A stretch of DNA of 64,000 bases, taken from Acinetobacter parvus DSM 16617 = CIP 108168 (lineage in GTDB: Bacteria > Pseudomonadota > Gammaproteobacteria > Pseudomonadales > Moraxellaceae). The notes under the pieces are model-generated. The model worked only from the letters and a program-made list of their open reading frames with translations, was not told where the DNA came from and made no database searches. The stretch is taken from contig NZ_KB849212.1 of assembly GCF_000368025.1 (NCBI RefSeq), positions 709,979 to 773,978 of the forward strand. Reading direction: 5' to 3'. The position numbers and the translations under genes were made by a program. Shown here one piece after another: positions 18,176 through 27,886 of this stretch; within the stretch, counting starts at the first letter, position 1; each line of letters starts with the position of its first letter.

Positions 18176-19093
18176 ATGTCTACTGCCCATAAAAAAGCAT
18201 CCTTATTGCAAAAAGTCAGTAAAGGACTCACAGTTGGTTCAGTCATTACAGGAAGCACGTTTTTACATGGTCCCCCTGTTTTGGCACTCGGTTTTACCAA
18301 GCTGTTTAAAAAATCAAAAAAAATAGACGAAACCAATATTCAATTGGCCAATAGCTGGATTGGTGTAAACAACCACCTGATTGAAAAGGTGCTGCCAAAC
18401 CTAAAGTGGGATATCAGCATTGATGAAAAGCTTGACCTGAATCTACAGGGCCGCTATATGATGATTTGTAACCATCAAAGCTGGGTGGATACCACAGTGA
18501 ACCAGTATTTTGGTTTAAGCCGTATGCCCCTTACCCGTTTCTTTACCAAATGGGAACTTATTTTCATTCCGTTTGTGGGTCAGGCATTTAAAATCCTGGG
18601 TTTCCCGATGATGAAACGCCACACCAAGGAACAGATTGCAAAAAATCCTGAACTGAAGTCACGCGATATGTATGAGGCGCGCAAAGCCTGCGAACAGTTA
18701 TTGAGCCAGCCGTTTACCCTTTTAAACTATCTGGAAGGTACACGTTTCACTCCAGAAAAGCATGCACAGCAGCAATCCCCATATAAAAACCTGCTCAAGC
18801 CTAAAGCAGGCGGTCTGGCATTGGCCTTGAATATTCTGGGAGATAAGATTGATGCCCTGGTTGACATGACTATTGTCTATCCAGACGGCGTACCAGACTA
18901 TGGAGATTTCTGGCTTGGCGATGTTCCACGCATTGCAGTGGATTTGCGTCAAATTGACATTCCTAATTGGGTGGTTGGCGGTAATTATGAAGATGATCCT
19001 GTTTATCGGGAACGTTTCCAAAGATGGGTGGATCAGATCTGGACTGAAAAAGATCAACTCATTACTGCAATGAAATCCAAATATAAGCCATAA
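18176..19093 (+). CDS. PlsC-family acyltransferase (YihG-like)
   Basis: 305 residues. Glycerolipid acyltransferase fold: catalytic NHQSWVD (H and D of the HX4D motif, about residue 99), then LTRFFTKWELIFIPFVG and the acceptor-binding LEGTR block. No cleavable signal; a hydrophobic N-terminal stretch suggests an inner-membrane location. Probably acylates lysophosphatidic acid or a related lipid, as E. coli YihG does. Start with AAGG upstream. The next gene follows after 23 bp and is likely co-transcribed. Confidence 0.8.
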   Translation: MSTAHKKASLLQKVSKGLTVGSVITGSTFLHGPPVLALGFTKLFKKSKKIDETNIQLANSWIGVNNHLIEKVLPNLKWDISIDEKLDLNLQGRYMMICNHQSWVDTTVNQYFGLSRMPLTRFFTKWELIFIPFVGQAFKILGFPMMKRHTKEQIAKNPELKSRDMYEARKACEQLLSQPFTLLNYLEGTRFTPEKHAQQQSPYKNLLKPKAGGLALALNILGDKIDALVDMTIVYPDGVPDYGDFWLGDVPRIAVDLRQIDIPNWVVGGNYEDDPVYRERFQRWVDQIWTEKDQLITAMKSKYKP

Positions 19094-19116
19094 TTTTTTT
19101 AGGGATTAAACAAGAA

Positions 19117-20178
19117 ATGACCCAGCAGGACTCAGGACAAAACTCTAAATATAATAATGTGAATCCGAATAGTAAGTTTTTTAAACTATTCCTCGCCTAT
19201 GATATTTTCATGGTCTTTATTATTGTTTTCAATCTATTCTGTCTGGGCATGAACTTTTTCCTCATGAGCAACATTGGGGAATGGTTTTTAAACACTATCC
19301 ATCTTCCCAGTGTCCTTGAGTTCTATCGTACATATTTACATCCCTGGGTGATTACCACTGAAGCATGGTTTATTATTTTTTTAATCACTGAGCTGGCGGT
19401 ACGCTGGCTACTCTCAATTGTGCAAAAACATCATGCACGCTGGTGGTTCTTTCCCTTTATCCACTGGTATGAAATCCTAGCCATTATTCCACACCTGCGT
19501 TTTTTGCGCTTATTTCGTGCAGGTATCATCGCCTACCGTTTATATGAACTTGGCTACAAGGTCATTCCAGACAATATCCGCATTAAGGCGATGTTTTATT
19601 ACCGTGTCATCATGGAAGAACTGTCTGACCGTGTGGTGATCACCGTGATTGATGGTATAAGACACGAACTTGAAACCAGCTCCACGCACAAAAAGATTAT
19701 CCACGACCTGGTTGATCATCATCGTGAATTGTTTACAATTACGCTTTCCTCCATGCTACAGGAATCGCTAGCCAAGGCATTACAGCAGCAACAGCCTGTG
19801 ATTACTCAGAAAGTGGGTATCATCGTTAATCAGGCGATTGAGGATACACCTGAGCTGACACAACTGCTGCGTTTGATTCCAATTGTCGGGGGGCGGATTG
19901 AACAGCAGATTCAGAGTATTGGACAACGTCTGGGTGAGAATATCAGTGCGGGTTTAATTGAGCCATTTACAGCAGGTTCCCTGCATCGCCCCAATGAAAA
20001 CTATCAACTTATCGCAGAAAAGGTCAGTGCACTGAACATTGACAACCAATATCTGGAACAGCTGGTGGAATCGGTGGTATTTGAAAGCCTTGAAGCAATA
20101 CGAAAGCAGGTCAAGATCAAACAATGGCAGCAAACTTTGCAGGAATACGATCAATTGGATAAAAAATCAGAAAGTTGA
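19117..20178 (+). CDS. Membrane protein with voltage-sensor-like N-terminal half
   Basis: 353 residues. The N-terminal half has about three to four hydrophobic helices (near residues 26-50, 85-105, 115-130), and then HLRFLRLFRAGIIAYRLYE, which resembles an S4 segment with regularly spaced arginines. No pore helix or selectivity filter follows. The C-terminal 190 residues are soluble and helical, with a QQ-rich stretch and a short hydrophobic GLIEPFTAG region. I do not recognise a characterised family. An AGGGA site and 23-bp spacing suggest co-expression with the acyltransferase. Confidence 0.6.
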   Translation: MTQQDSGQNSKYNNVNPNSKFFKLFLAYDIFMVFIIVFNLFCLGMNFFLMSNIGEWFLNTIHLPSVLEFYRTYLHPWVITTEAWFIIFLITELAVRWLLSIVQKHHARWWFFPFIHWYEILAIIPHLRFLRLFRAGIIAYRLYELGYKVIPDNIRIKAMFYYRVIMEELSDRVVITVIDGIRHELETSSTHKKIIHDLVDHHRELFTITLSSMLQESLAKALQQQQPVITQKVGIIVNQAIEDTPELTQLLRLIPIVGGRIEQQIQSIGQRLGENISAGLIEPFTAGSLHRPNENYQLIAEKVSALNIDNQYLEQLVESVVFESLEAIRKQVKIKQWQQTLQEYDQLDKKSES

Positions 20179-20297
20179 CAAGAAAATTTACCAATTATGC
20201 TAGAGAATTGCTGTAATTTGTTCTAGCATTTGCTCTTATTTACAACATATGCAGGGCATTGCCCTTATAGTGCTTAAGAAGCCCTGAAGGATAAATT

Positions 20298-21017
20298 ATG
20301 GCTGATATACGGATTACGGGCAGAATGGTGAATTTTAGTCGACTAACTTTCGACACAAATGACCATGCTGCAATCCGACAGCAACTGACAAGCACACTCA
20401 ATGAGAGTTCTTATTTAGGGACATTGGTCATTATTGACAGTACCGTCGAGCAAGAGCTGATTGCCCTGATCCAACTGTTAATTGATTTGGGTTTACAGCC
20501 AATGGCGGTGATCGATGGTATCTTGGGAGATCAGGCACGCGCAATCCAGTTCCCTGTTTTGCCTACCGATCAGCCCTTGCAACGCATCAAGGCCTCTAAA
20601 GAGCAGGTCGTTGACCATGCACCTGAAAAAACAGTCGATAGCACTGCAATACAAACACCACAAAAAAACACATCGGTTACCCATGTCACCTCATATCATG
20701 ATGAGATTTTGCGTACAGGTCAGTCTTTGGTACAGGATCAGGGCGATATTATCCTGAATGCTGGCATGAATAGTGGATCAGAAGTGATTGCATCTGGAAA
20801 TATTCACATCTATGGCAATGCCCGTGGTAGAGTCATTGCAGGCGCAGGTGGAGATGGCTCAGCACGTATTTTCTGCAATTCTCTGGAAGCGGAACTGATC
20901 TCGATTGCAGGAACCTATTGTGTGGCGGATGATATCCCAAAAGATATGATCAAAAAACCTGTACATATTTATTTAAATACCAAGCAAGAGCTTGAATTTG
21001 AACCCTTACAGTTTTAA
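20298..21017 (+). CDS. minC: Septum site-determining protein MinC
   Basis: FtsZ assembly inhibitor delivered to the membrane by MinD. 239 residues: N-terminal FtsZ-binding domain (about 1-100), a linker, then the C-terminal beta-helix with VRTGQ-like LRTGQSLVQDQGDIILNAGMN, SEVIASGNIHIYGNARGRVIAGAGGD and FCNSLEAELISIAGTY, the MinD-binding face. GAAGGAT precedes the ATG. First gene of the minCDE operon. Confidence 0.96.
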   Translation: MADIRITGRMVNFSRLTFDTNDHAAIRQQLTSTLNESSYLGTLVIIDSTVEQELIALIQLLIDLGLQPMAVIDGILGDQARAIQFPVLPTDQPLQRIKASKEQVVDHAPEKTVDSTAIQTPQKNTSVTHVTSYHDEILRTGQSLVQDQGDIILNAGMNSGSEVIASGNIHIYGNARGRVIAGAGGDGSARIFCNSLEAELISIAGTYCVADDIPKDMIKKPVHIYLNTKQELEFEPLQF

Positions 21018-21090
21018 CTTAGCTGATTAAGTCAAAAAAGCACCAAAAAGCCCTTTTAGGGGCGTATGACCATAAATAGGAGTGGATTCG

Positions 21091-21903
21091 GTGGCCAAAA
21101 TTGTTGTCGTAACGTCAGGCAAAGGTGGTGTAGGTAAAACTACAACAAGTGCATCTTTTGCAACAGGTTTAGCCCTACGTGGTCATAAAACTGTTGTGAT
21201 TGATTTCGATGTGGGTTTACGTAACCTTGATTTGATTATGGGCTGTGAACGCCGTGTAGTTTATGACTTTGTGAATGTCATCAATAATGAAGCCCGCCTA
21301 CAGCAAGCCCTGATCCGTGATAAAGACATTGAAAACCTGTTCATTTTACCTGCATCGCAAACCCGCGATAAAGATGCGCTGAGTGATGAAGGTGTGGCGC
21401 GCGTGATCGACGAGCTTTCACAGGAATTTGACTACATCATCTGTGACTCACCTGCGGGGATTGAGCGTGGTGCGATTCTAGCCATGTATCATGCGGATGA
21501 AGCCATCATTGTGACAAACCCTGAGATTTCATCGGTTCGTGACTCTGACCGTATTATTGGCATGCTGGACAGCAAGACCAAAAAAGTCGAACAAAATGAA
21601 GGCCGTATCCGTAAGCACCTGTGTATCACACGTTTCAACCCTGAACGTGCAGATAAGCAGGAAATGCTGACCATTGATGACATTTCCAAAGACATTTTAC
21701 GTGTTCCGACTTTGGGCGTAATTCCAGAGTGTCCAAGCGTGCTACAGGCATCAAACGAAGGTAAACCTGTGATTCTTTATCCAGAAGCGAAAGCTGGGCA
21801 AGCCTATGATGATCTGGTTGCCCGTTTCCTTGGCGAAGACCGTCCTTATCGACATATTGCAGTGCAGCCAAAAGGTTGGTTGGCTAGACTATTTGGAGCG
21901 TAA
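21091..21903 (+). CDS. minD: Septum site-determining ATPase MinD
   Basis: Membrane-cycling ATPase of the Min oscillator. 270 residues from GTG 21091, placed 8 bases after GGAG; the GTG nine bases earlier would overlap that site. Deviant Walker A KGGVGKTT, switch I DFDVGLRNLDL, switch II CDSPAGIE, and the C-terminal amphipathic membrane-targeting helix (GWLARLFGA). Two bases separate it from minE. Confidence 0.97.
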   Translation: MAKIVVVTSGKGGVGKTTTSASFATGLALRGHKTVVIDFDVGLRNLDLIMGCERRVVYDFVNVINNEARLQQALIRDKDIENLFILPASQTRDKDALSDEGVARVIDELSQEFDYIICDSPAGIERGAILAMYHADEAIIVTNPEISSVRDSDRIIGMLDSKTKKVEQNEGRIRKHLCITRFNPERADKQEMLTIDDISKDILRVPTLGVIPECPSVLQASNEGKPVILYPEAKAGQAYDDLVARFLGEDRPYRHIAVQPKGWLARLFGA

Positions 21904-21905
21904 TT

Positions 21906-22178
21906 ATGGCAGGATTCTGGAGTAAACTGTTTAGCGGTGATGAAAAACCATCAAGTGCACAAACTGCCAAAGATCGCTTGAAAGTAATTGTTGCATCTGA
22001 ACAGGGCTTGGGTCGTCGTTTAGGGCAAGACAAACTTGATCAAATGAAGAAAGAAATCATGCAGGTCGTGAGTCGTTATGTGCGTGGTGTGGATGAACAG
22101 CATATCCAAATGCAGGTTCGTTCAGAAGCGAATATCGAAATGCTTGAGATGAATATCAATTTACCTGAAGAACGTTAG
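21906..22178 (+). CDS. minE: Cell division topological specificity factor MinE
   Basis: Stimulates MinD ATPase and drives pole-to-pole oscillation. 90 residues: N-terminal membrane/MinD-binding part with TAKDRLKVIVASEQG, then the dimerisation domain with MKKEIMQVVSRYV and LEMNINLPE. Last gene of the operon. Confidence 0.96.
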   Translation: MAGFWSKLFSGDEKPSSAQTAKDRLKVIVASEQGLGRRLGQDKLDQMKKEIMQVVSRYVRGVDEQHIQMQVRSEANIEMLEMNINLPEER

Positions 22179-22301
22179 AAGTTTTTTCATTAGCGATTTT
22201 TCACAAATAAAGGCAGAATACGTGAGTGGATTTGGAAAGCATTGCTTTCATCCACTTCAAGGATTTTGCCTTTATTGTTTTATAAAACTGAGGAGATTGT
22301 C

Positions 22302-22589
22302 ATGGCATTATCACAGCCAGCAACTTTCAATGAAGAATGGTCAGATGAGCGTGTGTTTGCCTACCTCAACCAGCTTCCGCCAGCAGGTGTAAATGCTGAC
22401 TTCCATATACTCTATCACGCGTTCAAGCATATGCGTCCACATGACTATGAGCGTTTGATTACCAAGTTTCTAGCAGATGGCCGTGACCTGAATGCGACCA
22501 ATCCAGAGGGACAGCGCATTCATGATGTCATCGCACAGTATCCTCGCCAAAAACAGGGTTTTCTGGAAGTTTTAGCAAAATTTGCATGA
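22302..22589 (+). CDS. PA4642-family conserved hypothetical protein
   Basis: 95 residues from ATG 22302 with AGGAG upstream; an earlier in-frame ATG lacks such a site. Sequence features: WSDERVFAYLNQLPPAGVNADFH, then LADGRDLNATNPEGQRIHDVI. Matches from memory a small soluble family typified by P. aeruginosa PA4642; no function is known. Stands alone between minE and a terminator. Confidence 0.7.
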   Translation: MALSQPATFNEEWSDERVFAYLNQLPPAGVNADFHILYHAFKHMRPHDYERLITKFLADGRDLNATNPEGQRIHDVIAQYPRQKQGFLEVLAKFA

Positions 22590-22620
22590 TCAAAAGCCTT
22601 TTATTATATAATTGAAAATT

Positions 22621-22662
22621 ACCGAAATATGATGGATTTAACACCCATATTTCGGTTTTTTA
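22621..22662 (+). terminator. Terminator after the PA4642-family gene
   Basis: 11-bp perfect stem ACCGAAATATG / CATATTTCGGT with a 14-base loop and a following T-run. Confidence 0.9.
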
Positions 22663-22738
22663 TTTGCTTGATTTTGGCGAATTTTAAATAAAACTCAGAA
22701 AAAATTTTGTTCCAAGACTATTTTTACTTTATGTCCTT

Positions 22739-23365
22739 TTATGATTGACTACCAATCAGATAAATACCCAATAACGTAAATATTCCACCAGAAACACCAT
22801 CAATCCATTTGGCAAAGTTCTGATATGCATTTCTAAATGCAGGTAAGGAAAAAACATAGGCAACCAGCAAAAACCACAGCAATGTTTCAATCGACACAAT
22901 GATAAAGAGCAGGGAATGATGCTGGTCAAATAAAGGATTGGCTAAAAACAGTGAAAATACACTTCCAAAGTAAATAATTGCCTTAGGATTCGATAGGTTT
23001 GTGAGCAGACCTTTCATAAAGAATAGATAAGGTGATTGAGGTAGGACCATCTGTTTTACTGTTTCATCACCCTTTGAAAAGGCTGAGCGTAGCATCTGGA
23101 AACCGAGCCAGCATAAATACAGGCCACCTGCAATTAAAAGGCCCTGCTTTAGCCATGCCATCTTTTCAAAAATAATATTCAGCCCCATGAGTGCCAATAA
23201 AGACCACAACATCGCACCCAAACAAATACCGAGTACCACCAATACCGCATCTTTGCGGGAGCGACTAATTGCAGTTTGGGAAACTAAGAAAAAATCTGGA
23301 CCAGGGGTAATCAATGCACAAAAATGAATAAAGATGAGCGTACATAATGCAACCCACATAGCCAA
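22739..23365 (-). CDS. LysE-family amino-acid exporter
   Basis: 208 residues, about six transmembrane helices. LysE/RhtB signature GPDFFLVSQTAISRSRKDAVLVVLG near the N-terminus, then LCWLGFQMLRSAF and NLSNPKAIIYFGSVF. Predicted to export an amino acid or related metabolite across the inner membrane; the substrate cannot be told. Stands alone, convergent with the PA4642-family gene and downstream of the ftsK terminator. Confidence 0.9.
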   Translation of the reverse strand: MAMWVALCTLIFIHFCALITPGPDFFLVSQTAISRSRKDAVLVVLGICLGAMLWSLLALMGLNIIFEKMAWLKQGLLIAGGLYLCWLGFQMLRSAFSKGDETVKQMVLPQSPYLFFMKGLLTNLSNPKAIIYFGSVFSLFLANPLFDQHHSLLFIIVSIETLLWFLLVAYVFSLPAFRNAYQNFAKWIDGVSGGIFTLLGIYLIGSQS

Positions 23366-23447
23366 ACCCAGTGTTAAAACCTTAAAGGTTTAGCTTAAAT
23401 AAAAAACGTGATTATTACCATATAAAAACAAGAAAATAAAAACGACA

Positions 23448-23467
23448 AAGCCTCAGAATAGAGGCTT
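23448..23467 (-). terminator. Terminator after ftsK
   Basis: Stem AAGCCTC / GAGGCTT with a 6-base loop. On the minus strand it is followed by TGTCGTTTTTATTTT. It lies 20 bp beyond the ftsK stop. Confidence 0.65.
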
Positions 23468-23486
23468 GGTTAATGCAATATGATCG

Positions 23487-26400
23487 TTAAACCAGAATAT
23501 CCCGTTTGCCATTTGCTCCCATTGCACTGACAATCCCATTTTCTTCCATTTGATCAACAATACGGGCAGCACGGTTATAGCCCAGACTAAATTTACGCTG
23601 GATAGATGAAGTAGATACTTTACGGGTTTCCAGTACAAAAGATACACACTGATCATATAATGCATCCCGACTTGGATCACCCTCTCCATCCTCAAAACCA
23701 CGGGATGTTGGCTCTTCGTCAAATGGGGTCAGGATTTCATCAACATAATCAGGCTCACCACGTTCACGCCAAGCATCACAGATACGGTTGACCTCATCAT
23801 CACTGATAAATGCACCATGTACACGTTCAGGTTCAATCTTCCCAGGTCCAAGGAACAGCATATCACCATGACCAAGCAGATCTTCTGCCCCACCCGCATC
23901 CAGAATGGTACGGGAGTCAATTTTACTGTTGACACGCAGTGCCACACGGGTTGGGATATTGGCCTTAATCAGGCCTGTAATCACATCTACAGAGGGGCGC
24001 TGTGTCGCAAGTAGTAAATGAATGCCTGCCGCACGGGATTTCTGTGCCAAACGGGTAATCATCTCTTCAGCTTTTTTACCGACCTGCATGATCATATCAG
24101 CAAACTCATCGGCAACGATGACGATCGAAGGGAGTGGGGTCAATCGCGGTGCGCGCTCCCCCACAACCGAATCACTTGCTTTCCAGGTTGGATCAATCAG
24201 GTCCTCACCATTGGCAATCGCCTCTTCCACCTTGCGGTTGTAGTCATTAAGTTTACGGATTTTTAGGAATGACATTAGTTTGTAACGGCGTTCCATTTCA
24301 TTCACACACCAGTTTAATGCACTGACAGCATCTTTCATGTCAGTCACAACAGGCGTTAACAAGTGTGGAATATCATTATAGTTGGCCAATTCAAGCTGTT
24401 TCGGGTCAATCAGGATCAGGCGCAACTGATCAGGTGTATATTTCAGCAACATCGAAAGGATCATCGAGTTGACCGCAACCGATTTACCCGAACCTGTAGT
24501 ACCCGCAACCAGCATATGTGGCGCCTTGGCTAAATCGGTCAGTACAGGATTACCAGAAATATCCTTACCCATCGCCATACTAATTAAATTATTGGGATCA
24601 CGATACGTTGGTGTTTCCAATAATTCGATCAAACGTACCATTTCACGGCTACTGTTCGGTACTTCAATGCCGATATACGGTTTCCCTGGAATCACCTCAA
24701 CTACACGTACTGAAGCCATCGACATAGAACGCGCCAAGTCACGCGAAATATTGGTGACTTTGGATGCCTTGACCCCTGGTGCAAGATCAAGTTCAAAACG
24801 TGTGACCACTGGACCTGGCTGGGCTTCCACCACCTGTGCCTTAACGTTAAATTCCTGTAGCTTGATTTCCAGAAGCTCTGACAATCGGGCTAATTGTTCA
24901 GCAGTGAAGTTCACCTTTTTATTTGGATCAACATCATCCAGTAGTTCCAGACCTGGTAAGGTTGGCAAGTCACGGCGTTTCTGCGCCACCTGCATGGCAC
25001 GGGACATTGGACGACCAAACGAATCGGTTAATGGCGCATCCAGATCAAAATCATCTTCAATATTCAGTTCTGCATCAGGTTCAGCCTTACCTGCGGTCTC
25101 CTGCCAGGCCTCAATAAAGGCTTCCTTGGAAAGTGTCTCTTTTGGTGCGGCGACCTCAATTGGCACTTTTACAAAAGCAGAGGACTGAGCATAACTTGAA
25201 GCTTGAGGTCTTATATTTTCCTGCTCTTCATCAACAAGAAGATCGTTAAACTCATCAAACGCTTCACTTGTAGAACTGTGCTTCTCTTCCTGAACAACAT
25301 TTTGAACTGAAGACGCATGTGGCTGGACTACAATGGTTTGTGCCGATTCTGCGATCAATGCCTCTATATCGGCTTCAAACTCCACCACATTCACTTGTTC
25401 ATGAAAGTTTGAATGTGCTGGAACATCTTGCGTAAACGGCGTATGCGTTGCAGTTTTATTATTTGGAACGGCAGCCAGCAACTCATCAAAAATTTGGTCA
25501 TCATTCCAGTCTAAATTGCTACCGCTTTCTCTTTGCAAAGCAGGTTCAATCCGTTGAGACTGCATGGTATTGTAGGATGCCACATGCTGATCAGAATCAT
25601 CGGCAGCCTTTAACAACGCATCAATCTCCTGTTTATGGCTGATATCATCGCTTTGCAGCGCACGCCATACCTCACCCGTCTGAATCAGGCGTTGGCTTTC
25701 CGCTTCCAGTTGATGTGCCTTTTGCAGGGTTTGTTCAAAATCCTCAATGACATGGGCTTCGTCTGACTGGACACTTTGCTGCTCTTTCGCAACCACATCC
25801 GCAAATAATCTTTCTGCCACCTGTTGATGATGTGAATCCTCCACTTTAGCTGTAGCAGTTTTATCATTTTGTACTAGATCAACTGCTTTCATCTCAGGGG
25901 GGCTGGTAACTGTAGCTTCTGCTTGCACTTTATTTTTAATGGCAGGTGTTTCTTTGGTCAATTGTTCAGTGAGGTCATAGGCCGACTCGGTCTGTGGTAC
26001 ATTTTTATAAAACAGGTCCTGCAAATAAGCGGGCGTATTTTTCAATGTCACCCAGGTTTTGTCCCACTGGATTCCAAATGCCAAGGTAATCAATACAATG
26101 CCAAATATCAGTAAGAATAAGGTTGCCCCATAAATCGTCAGCAACTGCGATAAACTCTGTCCCAGCTCATAACCGATAATGCCACCCGCCGCATTTTCCA
26201 GCGTGTCGGCTGGCATATTCCAGTGTAAATACAACAGGGTTGATAACGATAAAATCAGGAAAAACTGGGCCGCATAACGAAACGGGCGATTTAGAAAACT
26301 TCTTGGCCACCAGACCTGAATCGCTTCCATAAACAGGAATAATGGAATCAACAGGCTGGCCCAGCCTAGAAAGCCAAACAACAGGTCCGCAATCCAGGCA

Positions 26401-26570
26401 CCTGCCACCCCACTGGCGTTGGAAACCTGCTGGGTATCACTGGAGATATGCATCCATCCTGGATCAAATGGTGTATAAGTCACTGTGGCAAGAAATAGGT
26501 AAATGCCAAAAGAAATCAAAAATAATGTCATTAAAAAGCGTTGTGCATAAACACTTGACACCGCAGTCAT
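23487..26570 (-). CDS. ftsK: DNA translocase FtsK
   Basis: Septal DNA pump that moves chromosome termini and activates XerCD at dif. 1027 residues from ATG 26570, which has ACAGGA at good spacing; an ATG 24 bases upstream lacks a site. N-terminal domain with four membrane helices (about residues 12-185), an acidic low-complexity linker (about 200-500), then the motor: Walker A GTTGSGKSVAVN, Walker B IVIVADEFADM and LLATQRPSVDVITG. The gamma winged helix with SSIQRKFSLGYNRAARIVDQME at the C-terminus reads KOPS. Divergent from trxB. Confidence 0.96.
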   Translation of the reverse strand: MTAVSSVYAQRFLMTLFLISFGIYLFLATVTYTPFDPGWMHISSDTQQVSNASGVAGAWIADLLFGFLGWASLLIPLFLFMEAIQVWWPRSFLNRPFRYAAQFFLILSLSTLLYLHWNMPADTLENAAGGIIGYELGQSLSQLLTIYGATLFLLIFGIVLITLAFGIQWDKTWVTLKNTPAYLQDLFYKNVPQTESAYDLTEQLTKETPAIKNKVQAEATVTSPPEMKAVDLVQNDKTATAKVEDSHHQQVAERLFADVVAKEQQSVQSDEAHVIEDFEQTLQKAHQLEAESQRLIQTGEVWRALQSDDISHKQEIDALLKAADDSDQHVASYNTMQSQRIEPALQRESGSNLDWNDDQIFDELLAAVPNNKTATHTPFTQDVPAHSNFHEQVNVVEFEADIEALIAESAQTIVVQPHASSVQNVVQEEKHSSTSEAFDEFNDLLVDEEQENIRPQASSYAQSSAFVKVPIEVAAPKETLSKEAFIEAWQETAGKAEPDAELNIEDDFDLDAPLTDSFGRPMSRAMQVAQKRRDLPTLPGLELLDDVDPNKKVNFTAEQLARLSELLEIKLQEFNVKAQVVEAQPGPVVTRFELDLAPGVKASKVTNISRDLARSMSMASVRVVEVIPGKPYIGIEVPNSSREMVRLIELLETPTYRDPNNLISMAMGKDISGNPVLTDLAKAPHMLVAGTTGSGKSVAVNSMILSMLLKYTPDQLRLILIDPKQLELANYNDIPHLLTPVVTDMKDAVSALNWCVNEMERRYKLMSFLKIRKLNDYNRKVEEAIANGEDLIDPTWKASDSVVGERAPRLTPLPSIVIVADEFADMIMQVGKKAEEMITRLAQKSRAAGIHLLLATQRPSVDVITGLIKANIPTRVALRVNSKIDSRTILDAGGAEDLLGHGDMLFLGPGKIEPERVHGAFISDDEVNRICDAWRERGEPDYVDEILTPFDEEPTSRGFEDGEGDPSRDALYDQCVSFVLETRKVSTSSIQRKFSLGYNRAARIVDQMEENGIVSAMGANGKRDILV

Positions 26571-26721
26571 ATACAGTCCTGTAACCCAATTCATTTATCA
26601 TTAGAATTAATGAAGTTCATCAAGAATCTTCAATCAATACGCTCTCTATTATGCACTCGTTCTTACAAAAAAGATGCACGATTGTTTAATGTTGTTGTTA
26701 ACATCGTGGGCGTGTTGACTT

Positions 26722-26755
26722 TATCGCAAAGCACTGGCGAAATATCAACAGCCCC
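26722..26755. repeat. Truncated end of the MITE-like element, copy 3
   Basis: 34 bp resembling the right end of the two elements near bamE: TATCGCAAAGCACTGGCG followed by GAAATATCAACAGCCCC, against AACGCAAGGCATGGCT plus GAAATATCAGCAGCCCC there. No left half is found in the 269-bp ftsK-trxB spacer, so it is a relic or a solo end. Confidence 0.55.
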
Positions 26756-26863
26756 ATTGATGATATAGCCCAATTCGATTAAGTATATCAATATTATCCA
26801 ACCCACTCCCCTGTGGATTCACGTATAATTTTAACAGTTTCAATATAAAAAGGATGTTCTTTA

Positions 26864-27814
26864 ATGAGCGCTCGTCATTCACGGTTAATTATTTTGGGTT
26901 CTGGTCCTGCAGGTTATAGTGCGGCGGTATATGCGGCACGCGCCAACCTCAAACCAACGCTGATTGCTGGTTTGCAGCTTGGCGGTCAGTTAACAACGAC
27001 CACTGAGGTGGATAACTGGCCAGGCGACCCAGAGGGATTAACTGGTCCTGTATTGATGGAACGCATGCAAGCTCACGCTGAACGTTTCGGTACAGAAATT
27101 GTCTATGACCACATCAATGAAGTCGATTTAAAAACCCGTCCATTTGTGCTGAAAGGCGATATGGAAGAATACACCTGTGATGCGCTGATTATTGCAACTG
27201 GTGCAACTGCACAATATCTGGGTCTGGAATCTGAGGCTGCGTTTATGGGTAAAGGGGTGAGCGCCTGTGCAACCTGTGATGGTTTCTTCTATAAAAACCA
27301 GAATGTCATGGTTGTGGGTGGCGGTAACACTGCGGTTGAGGAAGCACTTTATCTTTCAAACATTGCGGCCCATGTAACACTGGTACACCGCCGTGACAGC
27401 CTGCGTTCCGAGAAGATTTTACAGGATCATTTATTTGCCAAAGAAAAAGAAGGCAAGATCAGTATCATCTGGAACCATCAGGTAGATGAAGTACTCGGTG
27501 ACAATACTGGTGTAACATCTGTACGTATCAAATCTACCCAGGATTCAAGTACACAAGATGTTCAAGTACAAGGTCTATTTGTTGCGATTGGACACAAACC
27601 AAATACAGAGATGTTTGAAGGTCAATTGAACTTACGTGATGGTTATATTCAAGTTCAAAGTGGTACTTCGGGTAATGCAACGGCAGCATCAATTGAAGGC
27701 GTCTTTGCTGCTGGTGACGTAGCTGATAGTATCTATCGTCAAGCGATTACCTCAGCAGGTTCAGGCTGTATGGCAGCATTAGATGCTGAGAAGTATCTTG
27801 ATAATTTAAACTAA
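26864..27814 (+). CDS. trxB: Thioredoxin-disulfide reductase
   Basis: NADPH flavoenzyme that reduces thioredoxin. 316 residues, full length. FAD motif GSGPAGYSAAVYAARAN, redox pair CATC in ACATCDGFFY (about residue 136), NADPH motif GGGNTAVEEALYLS, and the C-terminal GVFAAGDVAD. AAGGATG precedes the ATG. The ftsK|trxB arrangement resembles Pseudomonas. Ended by a strong hairpin. Confidence 0.97.
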   Translation: MSARHSRLIILGSGPAGYSAAVYAARANLKPTLIAGLQLGGQLTTTTEVDNWPGDPEGLTGPVLMERMQAHAERFGTEIVYDHINEVDLKTRPFVLKGDMEEYTCDALIIATGATAQYLGLESEAAFMGKGVSACATCDGFFYKNQNVMVVGGGNTAVEEALYLSNIAAHVTLVHRRDSLRSEKILQDHLFAKEKEGKISIIWNHQVDEVLGDNTGVTSVRIKSTQDSSTQDVQVQGLFVAIGHKPNTEMFEGQLNLRDGYIQVQSGTSGNATAASIEGVFAAGDVADSIYRQAITSAGSGCMAALDAEKYLDNLN

Positions 27815-27830
27815 TTTACATTAAGTTTAA

Positions 27831-27860
27831 AAAGCCACCATTTTTATGGTGGCTTTTTTT
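27831..27860 (+). terminator. Terminator after trxB
   Basis: 11-bp stem AAAGCCACCAT / ATGGTGGCTTT, loop TTTT, and a run of seven T, 17 bp after the stop. Confidence 0.95.
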
Positions 27861-27886
27861 GTTAAATGATATGTACAATCAAAAAC

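Noticed and set aside
24469..25188. 239-residue frame antisense to ftsK
   Set aside because: Ser/Thr/Arg-rich shadow of the ftsK motor-domain codons; no start site or homology pattern.
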